From the NCBI RefSeq assembly GCF_000020125.1, contig NC_010681.1, forward strand, positions 744,001-808,000: a DNA stretch of 64,000 nt. The letters are read 5' to 3'. Every line of letters begins with the position of its first letter. The first letter of the stretch is position 1. Of this stretch, positions 59,101 to 64,000 are shown piece after piece. The notes beneath the pieces are model-generated. The model saw only the letters and a list, made by a program, of their open reading frames with translations. It made no database searches and was not told the origin of the DNA. A program made the position numbers and the translations under genes. Origin of the DNA: Paraburkholderia phytofirmans PsJN. GTDB lineage: Bacteria > Pseudomonadota > Gammaproteobacteria > Burkholderiales > Burkholderiaceae.

Positions 59101-60313
59101 GCGGCAGCGGCAACGCGCGGCTGAATTCGGCGAGGATGCCCAGGTCGACCCGATCGCCGCTCACGCTGAAGAGTTGTCCGTGTTGCTGCGAGGCGGTCCG
59201 GTAGCGGCCATCGAGCGTGGTGAGCGCGAGCGTGCGGGTGAGCGGCGTGCCGTCGTCGAGCGGCGGCTGGCCGAGTTCGGCGTGCAGGTTGGTCAGTTGC
59301 AGTTTGTAGTCGCCCTCGGCGGCTTCGAGGCGCCATGAAAAATTGGCGACTGGCACGAGCAGCTTCGGCTGGGTCGGACGTACCCGCAGGGCGACATCGG
59401 TGCCGGCCAATTGGCCGCCTGCCGACTTCATGCGGCCCTCGGCGAAGTCGATCCAGATGGCGTTGTCGATACGGCCGGCAAACGTCTCGATCGGGAAATT
59501 GACGTAGCGCGCGAGCGTCGGCAGATCGACGGGGCCGGTCGAGACGTAGACCTGGCCGGTCCAGTTGATCGGCTTGCCGATCGCGGAGAGCGGCGCGTGT
59601 TTGAAGTGCGTGCGGAAATCGAGCGGGCCGTGCAGGACCTGGCCGTCGGCGGGCGCCTGCAGCGCGAGGCGGTGATCGTAGCCGTCGTTGAGGATCGCGA
59701 TACGAATATCGCGTAGCGCCAGCTCCGGCGCGTCATGCTGCGCATCGCGCCAGCGCAGTGCGCCGCCGCGCACCACGATCGCCTGCTGGCGCAGCAGCCA
59801 GGTGGACAACGTGTCGTTGCCGCTGTGACGGGTCGGCACCGGCACGCCCGCCACCGAGAGCACGCCGTCGCTGCTGCGCGACACCAGCACGTCCGGCTGA
59901 TCGACGATCAAACTGGAGAGCGCGGGACGAAACTGCCAGAGCGAGCGCCACGAGAGCGTGGCGGTGGCGTGCGGGATCGTCAGCGCGGCTTTGCCGTCGT
60001 GATCGCGAATTATCAGGTTGGTGACGTCGAGGCCCGGCTGGAAGCTGCTCCAGTGCGGCGCGAGCTTGCCGATGGTGAACTGCGCGTGCAGCTTTTCCGA
60101 AATGGCCGCTTCGATGCGCGGCCGGAACGAGTCCACGCGCGGCAGCACCACGTAGCGCAAGCCGAGAAACAGACCCATCGCAATGAAGTACAGGACGAGC
60201 GCGAGCGCGAGAACCACGTGCAGGATCCGACGCAGCACGATGTGGTCGCTTCCGCTCACAGGCCGGACCTGCACAGTTTCGCGCGGATCGGCGGATTCGT
60301 TTCGCTCGGACAT
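56123..60313 (-). CDS. yhdP: AsmA-like intermembrane phospholipid transport protein YhdP
   Basis: YhdP, with TamB and YdbH, is a long bridge for phospholipid flow between inner and outer membrane. The 1396-residue product has one N-terminal membrane anchor (IVLRRILHVVLALALVLYFI) followed by a periplasmic beta-rich groove and a C-terminal AsmA/DUF3971-type domain. FEHVTGTAQVHNGIGRTENF and VPTISAGAGVIAAAVINPLL near the end are family hallmarks. It is somewhat longer than E. coli YhdP (about 1270). The ATG at 60313 is chosen over 32 upstream codons. A very long antisense open frame here is a compositional artefact. Confidence 0.93.
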   Translation of the reverse strand: MSERNESADPRETVQVRPVSGSDHIVLRRILHVVLALALVLYFIAMGLFLGLRYVVLPRVDSFRPRIEAAISEKLHAQFTIGKLAPHWSSFQPGLDVTNLIIRDHDGKAALTIPHATATLSWRSLWQFRPALSSLIVDQPDVLVSRSSDGVLSVAGVPVPTRHSGNDTLSTWLLRQQAIVVRGGALRWRDAQHDAPELALRDIRIAILNDGYDHRLALQAPADGQVLHGPLDFRTHFKHAPLSAIGKPINWTGQVYVSTGPVDLPTLARYVNFPIETFAGRIDNAIWIDFAEGRMKSAGGQLAGTDVALRVRPTQPKLLVPVANFSWRLEAAEGDYKLQLTNLHAELGQPPLDDGTPLTRTLALTTLDGRYRTASQQHGQLFSVSGDRVDLGILAEFSRALPLPRRLLNNLVRFNPRGLVANYVIEVERGKPASGEAGSDRYPSGAEPIEHYRFKGDLQGISVAAQEPPPGLTPLNHPRAGIPGIENLWGNVDADETRGTALLDTSNVAITLPGVFDDPRLKLDYLHGRADWTITPKKPGENRPAFTVKLADFRVSNADVAATASADYSNPGHGRGSLDLKADFQRAQVTRIVRYLPTSISEKLRIYLGHGLQAGMSHGATIEIHGDLTKFPYSRDPAAGQFHIVAPFKGGKFDPTPFPPRNMRNGTPNVWPALDGIDGVFELKQNVLRFDVDRAHYKQVALMGVSGRIDDLGTKASSLVIKGDGHGPLADMLDYVNASSLGIMAKHETEKVRAEGPASLALQLTVPRTPKPHIAVEGALGFQNNRLSVDNVPPLSQLKGKVHFTEHTAQVDRLSGQFLGGDVHANGGLKQDGTYALDLGGHIAVDAARDLNLHGPAAQVLTRMSGSAPYALNVRGAKGRLPEVKANSDLTGLALDFPAPFNKPVGTPMPLRFAVSPAAAPGEAGLQRAELTFGPIAATYLLRYQPQTAPTVVRGAVGVNKPADLPSEGVIAAVDLDTFDADAWRALITQMRSKEAPAPAAATPVTPNPTVTQFLPSRFALHVGTLTLLKRHWDSVIVGASHTDRTWQANIASNQVSGHVSWLPGATKESPGTLQARFARVVIPSATDKDLIGQAMSAPAQNMPSIDLVVNELIFRDRNVGRLEVDAHNFDENGVPVWQLDKLDITNSAATLTATANWRTSTELGNSADEATPRRTVFDFKLDIKDAGALLERFGQPRTLKGGAGSLSGKVVWQGGPTKIDYPTFNGNLAVDLRHGQILKVDPGVAKLLGVLSLQSLARFATLNFRDVIGEGLPFEHVTGTAQVHNGIGRTENFELVTAPARAEMKGSVDLAQESQDLRVHVVPTISAGAGVIAAAVINPLLGLGALVADVAFSQTVSHAFARDYAITGSWSKPHVERVRSDRGKMDAPASTVEAN

Positions 60314-60499
60314 GCTGCGGCGGGTGGGCGTATGGTAGTTTTGCGAATTAACGACGAAATGTAACACACGGGAAAGCGTAGGCGGACCTCCTGCAAACCC
60401 TGTCTGCATGCCGCCTCGCGACCTGCGGGAGGTGGCCTTACCCCTGTGCTACTGCGAACTGAACCACGCTGATCAAGCAACGAGCGAGCCAGACCCTTG

Positions 60500-63292
60500 A
60501 TGACTGACGCCACTCTCCTGAGTTCCAACTATTCACACTACGCGGCGCGCGCTGCGGCCGCCCGTCCGCAACTCGTGGCGCGGGTGGCGGCGCTCGCGTC
60601 CGGGCCGCTGACGCGCGAGCGTATCGACGCCCGTTTCGACGCCTTGTGCGCAGAAGCGGCCGGCGCGACGGACGCGCCATTGAACGAAGATGCACTCAAA
60701 CGGGCCTTGCGCCAATTGCGCACCGAGGTCTTTTGCGCCGTGATGGAGCGTGATCTGGCGGGCGAGGCGGACGTTGCCGAAGTCACCGGCGCGATGACCG
60801 ACCTGGCGGAGACGACGATCCAGCGCGCGCTCGCCGTCCTGTCAGCGGAACTCGAAACGCTATACGGCGAGCCGCGCGGGCCGCAAGGCGAACGGCTCTC
60901 GCTCGGCGTGGTGGGCATGGGCAAGCTCGGCGGGCGCGAGCTGAACGTGTCGTCCGACATCGACTTGATCTTCATTTATGAAGAGGACGGCGAGACCTCG
61001 GGCGGCCAGCGTTCGCCGATCGCCACGCAGGAATTTTTCACGCGCCTCGGCAAGCGCCTGATCGGCGCGCTCGCCGAAGTGACCGGCGACGGCTACGTGT
61101 TCCGGGTCGACATGCGGCTGCGGCCGAACGGCGACTCAGGGCCGCTCGTGTGCAGTCTCGGCATGCTGGAAGAATATTTCTACGTGCAAGGCCGCGAATG
61201 GGAGCGCTATGCGTGGATCAAGGGGCGCCTCGTGTCCGAAGGTGCGAGCGATGCGGCGCAGCGGCTGCAGAAGCAACTCGATGCGATCGTCACGCCGTTC
61301 GTCTATCGCCGCTACCTCGACTTCGGCGTGATCAGTGCGATTCGCGCGCTGCATCTGCAGATTCGCCAGGAGGCGCAACGGCGCGCGTCGATGCGGCCCG
61401 ACAAGGCCGACGACATCAAGCTCGGGCGGGGCGGCATCCGCGAAATCGAATTTAGCGCGCAGGTGTTCCAGTTGATCCGCGGCGGCCAGGACGCGGGCTT
61501 CCGCGTGCGGCCGACACTTGCGGTGCTGCGTCATGCGGCCACGCATGGGCTGCTCGACACGTCGGTTTGCGTGAAGCTCTCGCAGGCTTATCGCTTCCTG
61601 CGCGAACTCGAGCATCGGCTGCAATACCGTAACGATGCGCAGACCCATGCGATGCCGGTCGATCCGGAGGACCGTTCGGCGCTTGCCCACGCAATGGGCT
61701 GCGACGACTATGCCGCGCTGATGACCAAGCTCGATGCCCATCGCGAATTCGTCGAACAGCAGTTCGACCAGATTTTCGCTGACAAAGTAAACGGCCGCGA
61801 CGGCTGTGGCGCACCCGAAGACGGCGCCGCCGCATGGGTCTGGAGCAGCGCGCTCGCCGACGACAGCGCCGACGAAGCCTTACAGTCGCGCCTCGTCGAA
61901 CTCGGCGTGGCCGAGCCGGGCGAACTGGTCGCGCGGCTGCGCGCGATCTGGCAGTCGTCGCGTTATGCGGGGTTGGCCGAGCGCAGCCGGCAACGTTTCG
62001 ACATCGTCGCGCAACGAGCGCTGGAAGCCGCCCGCACGCTGGAACCTGCGGAGCGCCGCGGCGATACGGTCGCGCGCTTCTTCGACCTGCTCGAAGCGGT
62101 GAGCCGGCGCGGTGCCTATCTGGCGCTGCTGACCGAATATCCGCAAGCGCTGCATCGTGTGCTGTCAGTGCTCGGCGGTTCGCGTTGGGCGGCGGGCTAT
62201 CTGATCCGCCATCCGCAATTGCTTGATGAATTGCTGGACGATGAAGCGATCAATAGTCCGTTCGACTGGCCCGAGTTCAAGCGCACGCTGCGCCTGCGTC
62301 TGGCCGCGGCGGACGGCGTCGAGCAGCAAATGGATCTGCTGCGCCACGCCCATCAGGCCGAGGTGTTTCGCATTCTGCTGATCGATCTGGCCGGCAAGCT
62401 GAGCGTCGAGCATGTGAGCGACCGGTTGTCAGAACTGGCTGACGCCGTGCTCGACGTCACGCTCCAGGCTGTCTGGAATCAGTTGCCGAAACGCCATCGC
62501 GACGTGCCGCGTTTCGCGGTGATTGCGTACGGCAAGCTGGGCGGCAAGGAACTGGGTTACGCATCCGACCTCGACCTGATCTTCCTCTACGACGACCCCG
62601 ACGATGCCGCAGCCGACGTCTACGCCACTTACACCCGCCGCCTGATCACCTGGCTGACGACCGCAACCGGCGCCGGCACCCTGTTCGACGTCGACTTGCG
62701 TCTGCGGCCGAACGGCGAATCGGGCCTGCTCGTCACCGATCTGGACGCGTTCCGCCGTTACCAGCTGCGCGAGGGCGACGCGGCCAATACGGCATGGGTC
62801 TGGGAGCACCAGGCATTGAGCCGCGCGCGTTACTGCGCGGGCGACGCCGAGATCGGCGCGAAGTTCGAGGCCATCCGCGAACAGGTGCTGACCACGCCAC
62901 GCGAAGCGGCGCCGCTCATGAAGGAGATCGTCGAGATGCGCGCGCGCGTCGAAGCCGGGCATCCGAACCATACGGCGCTGTTCGACCTGAAGCACGATAG
63001 CGGCGGGATGGTGGATATCGAATTCACCGTGCAGTACTGGGTGTTGTTGCACGCGGCGAGCGATCCCGAACTGATCCGCAATACCGGCAACATCGCGTTA
63101 CTGCGGGAAGTGTCGCGCTTCGGCTTGATGAGCGAGGCGGAAGCGGAGACGGTGGGCGCGGCGTATCGCACGTACCGTAAGTTGCAGCACCAGTTGCGGC
63201 TGGATGGGATGGAGAAGGCGCGAGTCGAGCCGGCGCTGGTGGCTAAGGAGCGGGAAGCGGTGCTGGCGCTGTGGAAGCGGGTGTTTGGGTGA
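60500..63292 (+). CDS. glnE: Bifunctional glutamine synthetase adenylyltransferase/deadenylase
   Basis: GlnE adds AMP to glutamine synthetase when nitrogen is ample and removes it under nitrogen limitation, directed by PII. The 930-residue product has two nucleotidyltransferase domains: GMGKLGGRELNVSSDIDLIF (deadenylase, near residue 140) and AYGKLGGKELGYASDLDLIF (adenylylase, near residue 675). The start is ATG at 60500 (MTDATLLSSNYSHYAARAAA). It diverges from yhdP over 186 bases, and a recN 3' end converges from the right after about 290 bases, in which I see no gene. Confidence 0.96.
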   Translation: MTDATLLSSNYSHYAARAAAARPQLVARVAALASGPLTRERIDARFDALCAEAAGATDAPLNEDALKRALRQLRTEVFCAVMERDLAGEADVAEVTGAMTDLAETTIQRALAVLSAELETLYGEPRGPQGERLSLGVVGMGKLGGRELNVSSDIDLIFIYEEDGETSGGQRSPIATQEFFTRLGKRLIGALAEVTGDGYVFRVDMRLRPNGDSGPLVCSLGMLEEYFYVQGREWERYAWIKGRLVSEGASDAAQRLQKQLDAIVTPFVYRRYLDFGVISAIRALHLQIRQEAQRRASMRPDKADDIKLGRGGIREIEFSAQVFQLIRGGQDAGFRVRPTLAVLRHAATHGLLDTSVCVKLSQAYRFLRELEHRLQYRNDAQTHAMPVDPEDRSALAHAMGCDDYAALMTKLDAHREFVEQQFDQIFADKVNGRDGCGAPEDGAAAWVWSSALADDSADEALQSRLVELGVAEPGELVARLRAIWQSSRYAGLAERSRQRFDIVAQRALEAARTLEPAERRGDTVARFFDLLEAVSRRGAYLALLTEYPQALHRVLSVLGGSRWAAGYLIRHPQLLDELLDDEAINSPFDWPEFKRTLRLRLAAADGVEQQMDLLRHAHQAEVFRILLIDLAGKLSVEHVSDRLSELADAVLDVTLQAVWNQLPKRHRDVPRFAVIAYGKLGGKELGYASDLDLIFLYDDPDDAAADVYATYTRRLITWLTTATGAGTLFDVDLRLRPNGESGLLVTDLDAFRRYQLREGDAANTAWVWEHQALSRARYCAGDAEIGAKFEAIREQVLTTPREAAPLMKEIVEMRARVEAGHPNHTALFDLKHDSGGMVDIEFTVQYWVLLHAASDPELIRNTGNIALLREVSRFGLMSEAEAETVGAAYRTYRKLQHQLRLDGMEKARVEPALVAKEREAVLALWKRVFG

Positions 63293-63581
63293 GGGTTGGC
63301 CGGGAGTTCGCGGTTTGTGCGAGCGGGATTGTGCAGCTTGGTGCCTTGAAAGGGGGCGTGAGCGAATTCGTGGCGTTCGCTCTCCGAAACGGCATGAAGG
63401 GTGGTGAGGCCAAGCGAGGTGAGGTGCGGCGAAGCAAGACGTCAGGTCGGCTCGCCTACGATCTTTCGCCGCCGCGGGCATTGTGCCTGCGAGCCGCACG
63501 GGTGCTGGTTTTTCCGCGACCAACCGGGCGGCTAACTTTTCCGCGCCAGACGCAGATGGCGAAGGCGCCCCTAGCCAACAA

Positions 63582-64000
63582 CTACGCCGCCAGCATTTCC
63601 TTCGCGTGTTTCCGCGTGGTCGGGGTGATCTCCAACCCGCCGAGCATCCGCGCGACTTCTTCGACGCGGCTCGCCTTGTCGAGTGAAGTCACGCTGCTGA
63701 CCGTGCCGCCTTTGCCGTTGCCCGCTTTCGCCACCTGGAAGTGATGATCGCCGCGCGCGGCGACTTGCGGCAAATGCGTTACGCACAGCACCTGGCGTTG
63801 CTGGCCAAGCTGATGCAAAAGCCGCCCGACCACTTCGGCGACGCCCCCGCCAATGCCCGTGTCCACTTCGTCGAAGATCAGCGTGGGTGTCGGGCTGGCG
63901 GCGCTGGCAATGACCGCGAGCGCGAGGCTGATCCGCGCCAGTTCCCCGCCCGAGGCAACCTTCGCGAGCGGCCGCAGCGGCACGCCGGCATGACCGGCGA
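63582..64000 (-). CDS. recN: DNA repair protein RecN, C-terminal part (5' end outside window)
   Basis: RecN is an SMC-like ATPase that acts early in double-strand-break repair. Only the last 139 codons are in the window; the frame remains open through base 64000. Visible are the ABC signature ASGGELARISLALAVIA, the Walker B sequence LIFDEVDTGIGG and the switch region CVTHLPQVAARGDHHFQVAK. It ends with TAG at 63584-63582. It converges on glnE. Confidence 0.95.
   Translation of the reverse strand, partial: AGHAGVPLRPLAKVASGGELARISLALAVIASAASPTPTLIFDEVDTGIGGGVAEVVGRLLHQLGQQRQVLCVTHLPQVAARGDHHFQVAKAGNGKGGTVSSVTSLDKASRVEEVARMLGGLEITPTTRKHAKEMLAA

Noticed and set aside
55979..59338. Open frame of more than 1100 codons on the plus strand opposite yhdP
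   Set aside because: It is rich in Arg/Ala/His without domains, lacks a ribosome site and mirrors a well-supported gene; high GC produces such shadows.

Overview
The window reads as a single stretch of chromosome from a GC-rich betaproteobacterium of the order Burkholderiales, most likely Paraburkholderia. This rests on protein content and gene order (pdxA-rsmA, glyQ-glyS-gmhB-plsC, queA-tgt-yajC-secD-secF, oxyR-katalase-dps-ubiA, a split pntAA/pntAB/pntB) and on a dispersed repeat carrying a CCGCGG-centred palindrome that I associate with Paraburkholderia. No species can be fixed from the sequence alone. Almost everything is housekeeping; I see no tRNA, rRNA, prophage, CRISPR array or complete insertion sequence.

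Layout. 1-5.3 kb: end of pdxA, rsmA, a DMT exporter, a porin, gloA and a small NTF2-like protein. 5.3-10.7 kb (minus): glyQ-glyS-gmhB-plsC and a YgjP-like metalloprotease-fold gene. 10.9-14.5 kb (minus): a membrane-anchored GltB-like flavoprotein, mnmA and a NUDIX hydrolase. 14.7-17.6 kb (plus): the proton-translocating transhydrogenase. 17.7-20.4 kb (minus): a WYL regulator with a VOC protein, then an RlmL-type rRNA methyltransferase. 20.5-21.2 kb: repeat copy 1. 21.2-37.7 kb: recG (minus) divergent from queA-tgt-yajC-secD-secF, an MFS carrier, a cytochrome b561/YceI operon, and a pqiA-pqiA-pqiB-pqiC lipid-transport operon. 37.7-38.3 kb: repeat copy 2. 38.4-43.3 kb: a peroxide-defence block (oxyR, a possible 46-residue small ORF, katA, a 52-residue membrane peptide, dps), then ubiA. 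43.3-50.4 kb (minus): two glycolate/D-lactate-type FAD oxidases, glcE, glcF, yggS, proC. 50.6-51.9 kb: a cobalamin adenosyltransferase and a HigBA-type toxin-antitoxin pair. 52.1-60.3 kb (minus): aroG, tldD, a nitrilase-family amidase and yhdP, divergent from glnE (60.5-63.3 kb). The window ends inside recN.

The most interesting structure is the pair of roughly 640-bp elements at 20539-21181 and 37683-38321. Each has 120-bp terminal inverted repeats, and the two cores lie in opposite orientation, so they bracket a 16.5-kb segment (recG to pqiC) that recombination could invert. Inverting it would put recG directly upstream of, and codirectional with, oxyR, an arrangement I recall from relatives. 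The outer flanks of both copies also show a symmetric strand bias. Other leads are the small ORF before katA, a perfect palindrome in front of the VOC/WYL pair, and a promoter with an overlapping palindrome for the toxin-antitoxin pair.
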